Assembly: GCA_016987375.1 (NCBI GenBank) | Contig: PJRA01000420.1 | Location: forward strand, 376,820 to 414,468 | Origin: Brachionus koreanus | Taxonomy: Eukaryota; Rotifera; Eurotatoria; Ploima; Brachionidae | Direction: 5' to 3' | DNA: 37,649 nucleotides | Part shown: in pieces, positions 1-12,149 of the stretch | Position numbering within the stretch: position 1 is the stretch's first letter | Layout: the number at the start of each line of letters is the position of its first letter | Notes under the pieces: generated by a model | What the model was told of the DNA's origin: nothing | Seen by the model: the letters and a program-made list of their open reading frames with translations, nothing else | Databases searched by the model: none | Position numbers and translations under genes: made by a program

Positions 1-1459
1 TGAAAGGGGTTTAAACAGGCACCCCGTATTGCAGATACATTTTGAAGATTTTTCCACCCTCAGTGGGTTTTGACTAACACACAAACCACTCGGTTATACG
101 GGCTTACAATTTTCACAAATTTTTACAAATTTCACAATACCTTCATGTAATTGCACAGCATGTTAAACCATAGCCAAGTATTGTTCCATATTCTTCATGC
201 ATAAAATTTTTGCAGATATTTTCAGAAACAAAAAATTCAGTTTAACATTCAAAACTTATAGATGTTTCGACCCTTTGCCTATGTTTTCTTTTCTTTTTAC
301 TTTCTAATCAATGTTAACAAGTGTAGTAGCTTGTTAGGCTACTTGTGTGGGATCAATAAATAAAAAAGACTTTGCTTTAGCAATAATTTTTTTGCAATTC
401 AATCTAATTACAAAACATAATGAATTATATAGTAAATTAAAAAATTGTTAGTGGTTTTAGCTACTGATAAGTTAACAAATAATAAGGAATAGGGGAAAAA
501 TTTTGAGCGGTGTAAAGACTCAAGCATTTATTGTAACAAAAAACTAATTAATTATTAATATTTTTGTATTAAAGATTTCTGGTTGAAAAAAGTCTATTTT
601 TATAGATTTCACATTGCCTTTTTTTCGAAATAATTTTTTTATAAAAATGAGTTATTCATTCACTTTATTCTTACTAAAAACTTGTACTATTAGGAACTAA
701 AAAAAAATTGATTCAATGATTCACAAAAGAGACAAACTTAATTTTATAAAGTTAAGTAAAAAAAAATTACTTTTAATCTTAACAGTGTACTTTAGAAGAA
801 AAATAAAGAGTTAACAATTTTGTCTTAAAAGATAGAGTCTAATAGAGTAAATTACGAATTAAGACTAAAAATGATCATCTAAATTTTCTATGCAATTGCA
901 AAGAGAGTTAGTGAGTGTGTGTGTGTTGAAAAATCGACACAACGGAAATAAATTCATGTATTTTTTACAATTTTTTTTGGCAAAACTTATTTTAATAAAT
1001 TAAAAAAAATTTGAAAATAAAATAATTAAAATTTTTTGCTTTTAAAAGCATTTTATTTCTATGCACATGTGTCGAATGTCTATTTGAAAATTGCTTATTT
1101 TTAGATTTTGTTTAGTGTCAACAATTTTTATTCAAGCAAATCTATATCTATACTAATGATTAAAAATCTGTTTTATTTTAAAAAATATTTGATTTCAAAA
1201 TAATATTCATATATTACTTTAAGAAAAAAATTTTTTTTTAAATAGATATATCTTATCATTAATTAATTTTGTGTAAAATTGGTGTTGGAGAAATGAATAA
1301 ATCAAACCTCTTGTTTTTCTAAATTGTTTAAGAATAAAAAAAAATAGCCAAGATCTAGAGATTAAATATCCAATTCGCTTTAAAGAAAAAAAAACAAAAA
1401 AAAAAGCCACTCTTGCACATATTTGTATACAAATAGAAAATAATAAAGTAAAAGCTTAC
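1..1459. other. Start of intron downstream of the GW182 exon; AT-rich, no exon seen
   Basis: On the minus strand this follows the donor at 1459 and is probably intron. I see no convincing further coding exon. Around 82-98 the minus strand reads CCGAGTGG, like a tRNA Ser/Leu A box, but no B box or cloverleaf follows. On the plus strand 320-370 holds a 6-bp hairpin (AGTAGC, 7-nt loop, GCTACT) followed by AATAAATAAAAAA, which resembles a retroelement 3' end. A short (TG)n run lies near 913-924. Confidence 0.4.
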
Positions 1460-2863
1460 CGATGGAAGATTGATACCCCAACTGCTTGTGTCTACACGTC
1501 CTTGATCCCATTCGAGTTCATTTTTATTCTCTTTGAGCCACGACTTGGTATCAACAAGATCGGAATTCCATTCTGAATTGCACTTTAATTCGCTTGAGAT
1601 GACGTCGTTTAGAACGGGCGCAGCAGGCGTATTGTTCCACGAAGAGGAGGAAGACGAAGAAGGTGGCTGAGATTGTCCTTTCCATTGATTAGAAAACTCA
1701 CTCTCGGGCTTGATAGTGGCCGGATTGGGCACATGCTTAGTACCGTACGACCATTTTTGTATTTTGGCCATTTTGGCTTGTTCAGGATCGCCCCAAATGG
1801 CAGTGCCATCATCGCTCTTTTTGTTCTGTTTAAAGTCGGGATCCTCCCAGCCGGTCGGCTCAATCTTGGACATAATCTGCTGCTGCTGCTGTTGATGCTG
1901 AACGAGCGCTTGATCGGTCGACCACGACGACTCGCCACTCCATCCGCTGCTGTTCCACTGCGGCGCCTGCTGATTCGGCGACCAGCTCGTCTCGCTAGTC
2001 TCCTTCTGCTCCCACAGCGTCTTGTTCGAATTGCCCAGCCAAATGCCGGTGCCCTGGTCCTGCTTGAACTGAATTAAATTGTTCAATAGCTTGTCGTTTG
2101 AGGATATGGACGAGGTGGACGACGAGGACGAAGAAGCGGCCGACGACGTAGACGAAGACGGCACTACTGTTTGAGCTTGCTGCTGCTGAGCTTGATTGCT
2201 GCTCGCCGAATGGTCCAAGTTCCACGGCACTGTCTGATTAACCTTAATGTCCCATTCGTGACTAAGCTCATTTTTTTGGTTCGTTGTCGAGCCGTTTGTG
2301 GACGGCGATGATTGCTGAGATACAATTTTGGCCCAGGACTTTGACTGAGCCTGGGGCGGCACTTGCTGGGGCTTTTTGCCCGACCAGTCGGCGGCGAACT
2401 CGCCGTTGCTGTCGGCCGCGTTATGCCACGCGTTCGCCGACTGCGACCACTGCCCGCCAGACTCGCTTGCTTGCTGCGCCATCGAGCTGAACGGGCTCCA
2501 CTCGGCCATGTCGGTGTTGCGCTGATGATGCTGCTGCTGCTGTTCGTTTAGACTAGATTGTGCGGCCGACGTGTTTTTTAGTAGATCGCCGAGCATGATG
2601 CTCGGCTCGTTGGACGAGCTTGACGACGAGGTCGACGACAAGTTTTCGTGATTACTGTTTTTTTGAACCGGCCAATTTTGATGGCTCTGGTACAGATGTA
2701 TGTTTTGCTGGAGGCCGAATTGCGCTGCGTAGCTCATGACCAGCGCGTCCTCGTCGGCGTGAGACGGCGTCGATGATGCCGAGGACGAGGAGCCGCCGTG
2801 CACGATCGGCGACAAATGCCCGCCGAACGAGCTCTTTACCATTTGAGTCTTCGCTTGAGACAT
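1460..2863 (-). CDS. GW182/TNRC6-family protein, first coding exon (partial gene)
   Basis: The exon encodes 468 residues from the ATG at 2863 and ends at a clean donor (TCG|GTAAGC, phase 0, donor GT at 1459-1458); later exons lie beyond the left edge. GW182 proteins bind Argonaute through tryptophans in disordered sequence and recruit deadenylases for miRNA silencing in cytoplasmic P bodies. Here 23 tryptophans are spread through Ser/Gln/Asn-rich sequence with poly-Q (about 109-111 and 324-329) and poly-S runs (about 79-84, 245-249 and 402-408). The diagnostic stretch is residues 338-360: GWEDP, a short spacer, then DDGTAIWGDP, closely like the conserved GWE(E/D)P...DDGT..WGDP block of animal TNRC6. 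Only four tryptophans sit in true GW/WG pairs; most are flanked by S, E, N or T. The UBA-like, PAM2 and RRM parts of the family are not in the window. The exon is far richer in GC than its surroundings. Family assignment is firm; the exact orthologue is not shown. Confidence 0.88.
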
Positions 2864-5800
2864 TTGCTAGTTCTGGTTAGTTACAAATCATTTAACAACA
2901 CAAATTTTTTCACCAAAGTTTTTTGTTTCGTTTTTAGAGCTGCTGCTGACGATGTTGATAATAATGATGATTTATGTGTTGCTCAATTTGTATCAATTGG
3001 TAGCTATCTATCTAATCTAGTGGTCAAATGATTTTTATTAAAATTAGTTTTAAATTTATGCTAGAAGAAAAGAAAATGTAAGAAAAAAATTTAGAAAAAA
3101 AGAGAGAGAGAGAGAATACGATCTAAATTGTTCAACATAATAACTAATGAAGTCAAGAGAAATGAAAGAAGCCAACACTTTTTTTTTATGTCTTAATAAA
3201 TTATGATAATTTATTCGAGAGGCAAAATATATAATGAGAAAAAATCAATTTTTCTATTGTTCTAATTGGAAAGTAACAAAGAGAGAAAAGCGATCAAGGC
3301 TTTTGTGAATTGGAAATTTTTGTTCGTTTTCTTAATAATTTTTACTTTTTTTTTTTTTGCTTTTTTCATTTTCTAGCTATCAAACATGGCGTTTGCAATT
3401 CAAATTAGGAATAAATTCGAGCTATGAATTTTTTAATAATTTATTTTAAGATAAATAGCGAAATAGTATAATATATTTTTAATTGAGAAAAAGAAAGAGA
3501 GAGAGAGAAAAAATGGCGTAGTTTCATATGTATATACTACTTAGTATGCATAATTATAGCCTCAGATTATTTACATTAAGTTTAAAATGTTAAAATGTAC
3601 GCTTTATTTAGGTCATACCTAACGACCGGCGTACAGTTCACTATATCAATACTAATTCTTTTTTGTAATACTTTATATTCCTCGTGCATATTTACCACAA
3701 GACAAAAAAAAATGCCACCACATACTTTTATTATCTCAAAAATCATAGCTATATCCATAAACTTATTGAATAATTTAGGACATTTTTTAAATAAATAAAA
3801 AAAAATTTCCTAAATTTTTTTTTCTTAAATAAAAATTATATCTCGACATCCATTGCTTTTATTCTAGATCCACATATTATTAGTGAATACAGAAGAGGTG
3901 TCAGTGCAAGGCTAGTTAATAATCCAACTCCATTATGTGCAAACAGAATTTTTTTAGACGATTTATTTATCTATTTTTCCATTTCTTACCTTTTTCTTCT
4001 TCACTTACTTATTATTTTATCATCGTTACTCTAGTTTTATGATATCTCTTTAAAAAAATTTTTTTTACAAAGACAAATTTTGTAACAATAAAAAAGCAAC
4101 TCATTTTATGACTGAATGTGCTCACATTCGATAGTCTTAAAAAGAAATATAATAAATAATATTTTGCCTAAATATCGCTTAAAAAATACAGAAAAAATTT
4201 TAAAGTATGATGCAAAAGATTTTGTCTGTCCACAATAATTTTTGTTGAATTTAAATTGAAGTCAAATTTAATAAAAAAAAAACAAACTTTTTATATTTAC
4301 CTTAAAATTTTGATTAAATATATATCTCTCGTCAAATGTGGCAAAACCATGAAAAAATCACCTAAAAAAATATTGTGCTCATACAATGTAGTTGGATTAA
4401 CATGCAAAATCACCTAAGCTTTTATCTTACTGTAAAATAAAATTAAAATTTTCATGCTTAATAATATTTAAAATAAATCCAAAAAAGGAAGACCAGGACT
4501 ACATATATAAGAAATGGGTTGTACAAATGCTTTTAGTAAATTGTTGTCCTTCAAACATTAAACAACTTGTAAAAATTAAATTTGCTTGAATTTTTAAATA
4601 TTTAGAAAAAAAATTTAGCTTTTTTTTTTCTTAAAAAAATTTGAATATTTTTGATTTTAGCATCTTTGTAATTTAAAAACTTAAAGCGATATTGTATTTT
4701 AAAATAAACAGATCTGAATGCTCTTTTTTAAATGACAAGTCAAAGACTTAATGAAAACCTTAAGTGAATATTGAAAATTTTGAAATTTTTATACTGCTCC
4801 GTCAATATTGGTAAAAAAGAATTAACTTCATTAATTCGTGAGATATGTCTACAAAGTTAGATCTAAAAAGTGATGCTGCATGTTTGATGCAATTTCCAAG
4901 CCAAATTTAAAAAAGGCTGTTCTGAGTTTTTTTTTGGCTGCAAAAAAAACGAATAGTACAAAAAAGGCTTATTGATGCTTTATGTTCTTTTGATTTTTTA
5001 GATTAAAAAAAGCTTAAAAACGCAGAAATTTTTGACATATCCAAGTTTTAGAATTTAATTAAAAAAATTTAAAAAACATCTAAATTTTGATTCAAAGCTC
5101 CATTGTGTATCTGGTAAAAATTTTATCATCTTTCTAACTCTTTAGTCTTCTTTAATTCTAACATTTTTTTTAATGTGATTTTTAATTCTATCTATCAGAA
5201 ATAACAAATAAAAAAAATTAAAAAACAGCTTTGACACTTGATACACCAAATTATGCAATTGTTATTTAATTATTTTAGATTATTTACCAAGATAATAAAT
5301 CTCAATATTAGTTTTCTTTCTAGTTCTCTAAATCAATTTGCCAAAATATAAAAAAAATTTTGTTTCGGTATTTTAAAAAATAGGACTAAAATTGCGTCCT
5401 CTATCCATTGTTTTGTCTATTTGTTTTTTTCAAATTAAATTCTCATTCTATTTTCTTCAATTTTTTTTGTAAAGCTTTAACTCGGTAACAATTTTTTTTA
5501 ACATTTTCAAAATTATTGTTCCAAAAGAAATAGATGAAGATGGAATAATTAAAAAAATTGAAAAACAATTTTTTAATTTCTAAAAACAAGGGACTTTCTG
5601 AATTTTATCTTCTGTTTATTATAGGATACAGATATTCTGGTTTGGACTGTTAATTTGTCAACTAGTTTTACGTAACAAAAACTAAAATTTGATTCAAAAA
5701 AGCTTTTACTCGGTCAGTTTAACTAAAAAAAAAGGCTTATTTTAAACTGAATATTTTTCAATAAAATAAATTTCTATTACTCTCAATGAATCTGATTTCC

Positions 5801-8139
5801 TTAAGTAAAAAAATAAACTTTTATAATATTTTAAAAAATTGCGAAAGGAATTTTGTTGATTTAAAAGGCATTTAAAATTGATTTTTAAACTAAAAATAAA
5901 AACATACCAATTTGCTAAATTATTTAACACTGTCACGTGAAATATAAATAGCTAAAGACTAGAAGATATGCGAACTACTTAAGCATTTTTTTCAAAAACA
6001 AATTTTCTCTAATTAAAAAAATTATTTTTCTTATTTTTTAAAAAAAAAACTAAAATTTTCTTTTTAAATTTATATGAAAAAAAATATCGATTCTATCGGT
6101 ATTAAACTTTATACTAGGAATTCTCATAGTACCACTGGTAATTGCATGAATAAATAAAATATTTTCTTGAAATAATTTTATTTTATTAATAAAGAAAATA
6201 AGTCACGCTTTTACGCAATTATTTATACAAAATAATTTCTGTTTTTAAATTTCAATCAACCAGTCTTTCATAAAACAAAATTTTTACTTTAAAATTTTTA
6301 TGATTTCATTAATTAAATAAAACAACTTGATATCTGAGGATAGCTTTTTCTTAAAATTGATTTCTTTGTTTCAAATCTAAATAATCGAACTAGTTTTAGT
6401 CTATTCATTTTAGATTTGATAACAAGGTTAATAAAATATTATTTAATTAATTGAATCTAAATAACGTGAAAAATTCTGAATCAAATGATCTCTTGCTAAT
6501 TTATTTTTTTTTATAATTTTTGATGGTGTAAATCAAGCAAGAATAAAAAAATTAAAAATAAAAATAAAAACTATACTAAAAAAAATTAACAGTTTAAAAG
6601 AGATTATTTTAACTTTGTGTAATTTACCATTAAAAATATTTCGTCAAAATATATTTAAAAAAAGACAAAATTGACGACATTTCACAAAAATCAACTTCAA
6701 TGATTTAAACGTTTTGTTGAATAAGAATTATTGATTTGTGAAATTAAATTTTTTTACAAAGACAAAAAACATGTCTATACCATAAACAAAAAAATGTATT
6801 AAATTAGAATAAAATTGTTTTCTTTGAAATATAAAAAAATAAATTTCTCTTTTAAAATATACACCTGATTTAATTCAAATATACATATATCTTTAAAATA
6901 TGATGATATTAGTCTATTTGCCAAAAATTTTATTATCTAGTTGATAATAAAATTTTTCCTCGGCTAAAAATCAAACATAAATACTCGCATTAATTCTTCG
7001 GATTGTTTGTTTTATTTAGAAAAAAAAAATTCATCATGCCTAAAATAAAAATTAGTCTTTTTTTTTCATTTATCAATAAAAACTTATGCCAAAGATAAAA
7101 TTTATTATTTGGTCTTGGTTTTTTAAAACTACTAAAAGATTATTTTTTCCTCATTTTTTGTTGATTATTTCTAATTTTAAAACTAACATATTTTCGAGTT
7201 CACAAATATACAACTTTTATTTTTAAAATTAATTTGTTCTTCTTTTTTTTTTTCAAATGATTTATTAAAATTTTATTTTTGCACATAAACTAGTTTCGAA
7301 CTGCATTATGATAAAATTATTTTATCTTCTAGTGAAACTTTGCTAGTCATAGAGCATATTGAAATCTCTTGATAAATTAAATTCTAAAATAACTAAAATA
7401 AGAAACTAAAATATCTCTATATTTTTTTTTTTTTTTTAATTTTAAAATTTTCTTTTTTTATTTAGTTTCGTCAATGTAAAAACTGCTAAAATAATTAAAA
7501 AATCTTAACTATTAACAAATGTTGGCCCATCAAAATGATCTTCTCTAATGTTGTTATTATTCAGGAATTTAAAGTAAATTATTACGAAACAACAAGTGTG
7601 TTTTGAATTTTTTTGTGAGAATAAAAAATACTCTTTTTTCTAAATAGCGTCATTTTTTTCTAATTGAGAAAATATTTTTAAATGAAAATGAAAGACGCTT
7701 CAAATTATGCATTAAATTTTAATAATTTATTTTAGTTAAACCTTCAAAAAATTTAATAACTTTTGCTAGTAAATACCGTCCTGACTTAAAAATGCTTAAT
7801 CTAATTTGAGCGCCTTTTACAAAGTGCTTTATCTAAATTCAAAAAATAAAATATAAAAATGTTAGAAAAAATATTTCTCCTTGAAATTTAATTTTTTAAT
7901 TTGGTTTGATTTAACTATTGCGAAATTAAGTTTGCTGCAGTAGCAATTCAATTTAATAATAAAAAAAATGTCATTTTTCAATTGAAATGTAATAAGCTTA
8001 GTAAAATGGTGAACATGTATTTGAAATTTTCACTGCTCAATCTAAATTTGATGCATATGTGTGTAAATATTTGTCTTATTTAAAATGATGCTATTTTTTT
8101 AATATTAACAACATAATGCTTTAATATTACCACTCAAGT
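2864..8139. other. AT-rich non-coding stretch, upstream of GW182
   Basis: No gene is supported here. The first kilobase should contain the 5' UTR and promoter of the minus-strand GW182 gene. It has two (GA)n microsatellites (3101-3115 and about 3496-3508) and two ATGGCGT words (about 3385 and 3513) that resemble YY1/Pho sites. The rest is homopolymer-rich A/T sequence without open frames of coding character. Confidence 0.4.
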
Positions 8140-8272
8140 CGATCTTTTGCCTTTGCCCTTGCTTCAACCCATGTCGTTTCCATTTCAGTGAGCTCTTTCA
8201 TGTATTTGATGATCTCCAATTCATTTTTGGTCTCAAAAGTCAAATCCCCATCTAGTTCCAACAAAGATTAAA
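8140..8272 (-). pseudogene. Coding-like remnant, probably the C-terminus of a LINE ORF
   Basis: The minus strand stays open for about 43 codons and ends in a stop just after a tryptophan. It is rich in charged residues and ends with WVEARAKAKDRLEW. Many LINE endonuclease/reverse transcriptase polyproteins end with a similar W-x-E-A...A-x-D-R-x-x-W pattern, so I read this as a decayed LINE 3' end. No ATG or upstream partner frame was found. A short terminal exon of a host gene is the alternative. Confidence 0.35.
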
Positions 8273-8318
8273 AAAAGTTATAAAGAAATCACGAAAGCTG
8301 AAAGAAACTTAACACTAA

Positions 8319-8438
8319 TTGCCTAAACTTGAAGCAGATAACAGGGATTATTTGTATCAAAAATTGGAACCTGGTATGTCAGGACTTGGTCGGAAACCAC
8401 AATGTGCAAAAAAACCGCGCATTTTTTTAACAACCTAA
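8319..8438 (+). other. Short open frame of coding character, unidentified
   Basis: A 39-codon plus-strand frame opens right after a stop and has non-AT-biased codons in an AT desert (contains EADNRDYLYQKLEPG, GRKPQCAKKP). It includes an excellent donor-like word (CCTG|GTATGT near 8370), so part of it could be an internal exon. It could equally be a fragment of a mobile-element gene. I do not recognise the peptide. Confidence 0.2.
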
Positions 8439-8679
8439 TAAAATTTATTAAAAATTAGCAAATAGTAGAATTTTTATATATTTTTTTGGGCAAAAATTTA
8501 TTTAAGTTGCATAATTTCAAAGTAAGATAATAAATTTTTATATCTGCAAAAAATTTCAGAATTTCAGCATAACTTTTAAGATAAAAAAAAAATTAAAATT
8601 TATTTTTGATCGTGATGATTTTAATTTTGATCATAAGCTTCAATATTTCAGATTAAAATGACCTCAAAGTAAGATCTGA

Positions 8680-8906
8680 GATCTAATTGATCATAAATGG
8701 CTATGAATATGTTCAACTAATGGGATTTTCAATTTGAGAAAGCACACAAAATGCATGATAAGAGAAGATAAAAAAATTTTGAGCATCATTATCATTTTTT
8801 GAAAAATCGTGTGGTTAAAATTTGGAATAGCCTTTCTGAAGAAATAGTTAATTCTAAAACAAAAAATATTTTTAAATCTAGACTGGATAAATGGCTTAAA
8901 AGGTAA
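8680..8906 (+). pseudogene. CR1/Rex-like LINE reverse transcriptase, C-terminal fragment
   Basis: The last ~40 codons before the stop at 8904-8906 read NRVVKIWNSLSEE, then IVNSKTKNIFKSRLDKWLKR. This matches the conserved end of CR1-type LINE ORF2 proteins (NRVVxxWNSLPxxVVxAxSxxxFKxxLDxxW). Upstream, near 8700, a second frame gives INGYEYVQLM, which fits the preceding family segment (IxNGxxxVD) after frameshifts. The copy is 5' truncated and disrupted, so it makes no protein. About 60 bp of 3' sequence, with a small ACCC/GGGT hairpin near 8937-8950, follows. Confidence 0.65.
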
Positions 8907-9183
8907 TTATTTACCGCTATACCTTTTAAAGCTTAACCCTTTTTTGGGTGGCAGTAACTAAGTCTAAATCAGGCACAAATTCAATTCGTTTCAGCTCTAT
9001 AATTTTTTATTTTATTTTTTATAGAAGTAAAGTATAAATTTATTCTATTTTTTCTCAATAAAACTCAAAAATTGTCAAAATAAAATTGAACCAAACAGAA
9101 TTTTTTCTCTTTCAATACTTTTCAGAAAGTTATTAACCTTATGGGAGTTAATTTAAATATTTTAATTATATTTTATCAAATGA

Positions 9184-9420
9184 TTAAATGAATAAGATGA
9201 AGAAAAGATGGTAGGAACGGTTTTGTCTGGGCTGATGGTTTAGCTGCTTGTGCTGACGCTTTGGTTCATAATTTTCATAAGCAGACGAGACGCCTCTCAG
9301 AATGTTTTTTGTTTCTAGCTCTTTTACTTTGTCTTCTTTCGTCAATTTGTCTTTCTCTGTACTGTCCCATGCAATACATAGTTCTTTTAGGCGTAACCAA
9401 ATATATTCAAGATATTTCAA
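9184..9420 (-). pseudogene. Unidentified charged ORF, perhaps mobile-element derived
   Basis: A 78-codon minus-strand frame, rich in K, E and R in its first half (KDKLTKEDKVKELE) and in Q, N, R and H near its end. No domain is recognisable. It sits between two LINE fragments on the opposite strand, which suggests a piece of LINE ORF1 or gag-like sequence, but nothing proves this. Confidence 0.2.
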
Positions 9421-9564
9421 TTAGTTACTGTTTAAAATTTACTATGATGCACCAGATGAATTATTGAAGAAAAATAGAAAATTAAACCGAAAAAAAAAAT
9501 ATATATATATTCTATAATTAGATATAGATAAGGTGTGCAAGTGATCAAAAGAGAGGTTGAATCA

Positions 9565-9830
9565 GCTAAATGATGAAAAATGCAAAGTTGCTCATATTGA
9601 CAACAGAAATCCAGATATTGATTATCAAAAGTCGAAAAAGATTTGGCTTTTTTTACATGTGTGATTTAAAACGTGGAATCAAAGTTAAAAATACAACAGC
9701 TAAAGCAAATAGCATGTTGGGTTTAATTAAGAAAGCATTTAAATATTCAATGAGCTTATGAAATTATTGTTCAATGGTTACATCGCACCTAGAACATGCT
9801 GCCACTGCATGGTTCCTTTTTGAAAAAAAA
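9565..9830 (+). pseudogene. CR1/Rex-like LINE reverse transcriptase fragment, frameshifted
   Basis: Three adjacent frames together carry the post-catalytic region of a CR1-like reverse transcriptase: KCKVAHIDNRNP, then VEKDLAFF, then TAKANSMLGLIKKAFKY, then MVTSHLEHAATAWF. These correspond to family motifs KCKVxHxGxxNP, EKDLGV, KANxxLGxIxRxFxY and xxRPHLEYxxxxW. At least two frameshifts and a stop break it. In a full element this segment lies upstream of the C-terminal piece seen at 8.7-8.9 kb, yet it is placed downstream on the same strand, so the two are separate insertions. Confidence 0.7.
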
Positions 9831-9918
9831 CATAAATGAAATTCATGTTAAAATTTGAGCAAATGAGGAGAAATAGCTATTTTTTAACAGGTGAACAAAT
9901 AAAGAATTCTAGATATAA

Positions 9919-10065
9919 CTTGACGGTTTGATTACTAGAATAAACTCGCGGAAAACATGGAAAATGCAAGGAATAGTTTCAAGGCGAAACTTGGTGGTTG
10001 AATGGCGCGATAAAAAGAAGCGAGTGCTACAGCTGCAGTTTACCCTAACTACTAATACCAAATAA
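9919..10065 (+). pseudogene. Possible piggyBac-type transposase fragment
   Basis: A 48-codon frame ending at 10065 contains RINSRKTWKMQGIVSRR followed by NLVVEWRDKKKRVLQL. PiggyBac transposases have a segment of the form (T)xRxNRKxxP..., a basic stretch, then (L)xVxxWxDxxxVxxLST. The resemblance is partial and there is no DDD catalytic context, so this is a weak call on a decayed remnant. Confidence 0.22.
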
Positions 10066-11459
10066 AATGCAAAATAAATGATGACTTAACATCCATTCAT
10101 TTTGAGCCCACTTAATTTTTCAAATGAAAAGTTATAAATGTAGGCTTCTCTCTTTCTATTCTTTCGAACAAAATTAAACAAAGTATCATAAAAAAAATTG
10201 CGTAATACAATAAACACAAATATTTATAACATTGCTTTTTTTTTCAAATCTTGTTCTAGTCTTAGATATATTAAAATAAATGAAAAAATTCTTGAATAGA
10301 TGTTTGTTTTTTCTGCTATTCTAAGTGCTATTTGGCAAAAAATAATTTTGACTTTTATTTTTCATGTCAAATAGTAGTTAAATAGTAATTTAATTGATTA
10401 TTTTTATTTTCTACGAATCTGTTAATATTGAGACTAAATTTTTGTCATTAGTCAAACCATATTGATAAAATTTTAAAGACTAATCATCAACTTTTATTTC
10501 AAATAAAATAAATTTTTTTTAAAGCCAAAATGACAATTAATTAAAAAAAAATTAGACAGAACAAACTTAACAAATGTTCACAATTGGACCAAATTAGCTT
10601 CAAGGATTAGAAAATTAAATTTATCAATAAGTAATTTTTTTTTGATATTTTTTCAGACATGTTTCAAGTAGTAAATTAAAATGTCAAATCAATAAATTAA
10701 ATTGGTCTCAATTTTTTTTATTAAAATAATCCTGACAAGAATTTTAAAAACAAATATTTATCTGATCACTAGGTGAAATGATATGTATCAATTTTCAAGT
10801 ACAAGACCAAAGTAGAATTCTCATGGAACAATTAGCTTCTTTTTTTTCTAATCAGGCCTTATTTAAATAAAAGATTATTTGAATACGATTAAAGTCAAAC
10901 AAAATAACAGCTATTAGTAGACAAGAGATCGAATTTAGAAATAGCAAAATATCAAAAAAATTGCTAGGGTAAGCTTGACATTTATGGGTCTTTGTCCTGT
11001 TCAACGAAATAGGAGAACAAACATTCAAATTGTTTAAAAAAAATTCTAAATTTTTGTCAATAATAATACATTTGAATAAACGTCAGACTTGACTATTAAA
11101 AGCATTGATTACACGGTAACCCAGTTTTTTTTTATTTTTATTTTTTTTATCTTGTTTAAATGCAAGTATCTATGATCAAAATGATTTATTAGCTTTTAGC
11201 TTAGCAGACAAACATTTCTGCAAAAATCTAAATAATAAAAACTTCAAAAATAAAAATTCTCATCAATTTTCTCTAATATTTTATCAGTTTAAATAAATTA
11301 ATTATATTTTTTTTTACAGTCGGACTAAAGCTTTGCAATTAATTGAGATTCTAAGCTATTTGGAAGAAAAAATTAATTTTTAAGGCTTTAAATTATTTTT
11401 TAATTGAAGCACTTATTCGCATTTAGTCGACTTCTGATACTAGTTAAATGTATTAGATT
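10066..11459. other. AT-rich non-coding stretch
   Basis: Homopolymer-rich AT sequence; I see no open frame of coding character, no RNA gene and no recognisable repeat copy. Confidence 0.4.
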
Positions 11460-11644
11460 AAGATTAATGGGATGAGAAGCCGCGCATAATTTTGGCCAAT
11501 TTAGACTTCACTTTGGACTCGAGTCGAGTGCTCGGGGTTGTTTGCCAAACTAAGAACCATTGAGAGTTGAATTTGTTTTTAGTTTATCCGATCGGGTCTG
11601 AGTGCTTTTTTGCCTAGTATTTTTAAACCTAAGAGACTTTTCAG
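11460..11644 (+). promoter_or_regulatory. GC-richer non-coding block with donor-like end; possible first exon
   Basis: This block stands out from the AT desert. It contains a GGCCAATTT CCAAT-like word (about 11493-11501), overlapping palindromic ACTCGAGT/TCGAGT words near 11517-11530, and no open frame. It ends in TTTTCAG|GTAAAT at 11644/11645, a plausible plus-strand donor. It could be an untranslated first exon and promoter for a gene whose coding exons lie kilobases downstream, for example the terminal exon at 29052 or the semaphorin at 29657. This is inference. Confidence 0.25.
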
Positions 11645-12149
11645 GTAAATTAATTTCAGTTTTTAAGTAATACCTCTCGGAAGAGATCAGCTAGAACAAA
11701 AAAAAAAGTTTTAATTAAGTTTTGCTTAATGAAGCTTAAATTTATTTTAGATGAGAGAAAGTGACCGCTTTTATTGTTTTGATTTATTAAGCGATTTTGA
11801 ACGTGACTCAACTTTGATGGATAGAATTTTTATTTTTTCAAATCAGTAATGATCAAGAATATATTTAAAAGCTATCATAAACAAATAATGAATGAAAATA
11901 GTTTTGTTTATTCCTTAAAGATTAGTTATTTAGGCTCAACAACAAAAACTAGTCAAATAATTTTTTCTCTAGTCTATTAGATTTTTATTAATCGAACATT
12001 ATGTCAAATTAATTTTTTTTTTGTTGAATTGATTAATAAAAACTCTGTTAATAATTTTATTAATATTATTATTATTATAATTCAGAAAATATCTCATAGG
12101 CGATGTTAAAAAAAAAATTTAAAATAGTAAAATAAAATCTATTTTAATA

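Noticed and set aside
82..130. tRNA-like A box (CCGAGTGG) on the minus strand
   Set aside because: No B box at the right distance and no cloverleaf folding; not called a tRNA or tRNA-derived SINE.
1219..1410. 63-codon Phe/Lys-rich minus-strand frame
   Set aside because: It is low-complexity translation of T/A runs in an intron, with no domain.
1673..2077. 134-codon plus-strand open frame within the GW182 exon
   Set aside because: It is the antisense shadow of the GC-rich, stop-poor GW182 coding sequence; other frames over the same exon (1609-1938, 1995-2225, 2284-2551) are shadows too.
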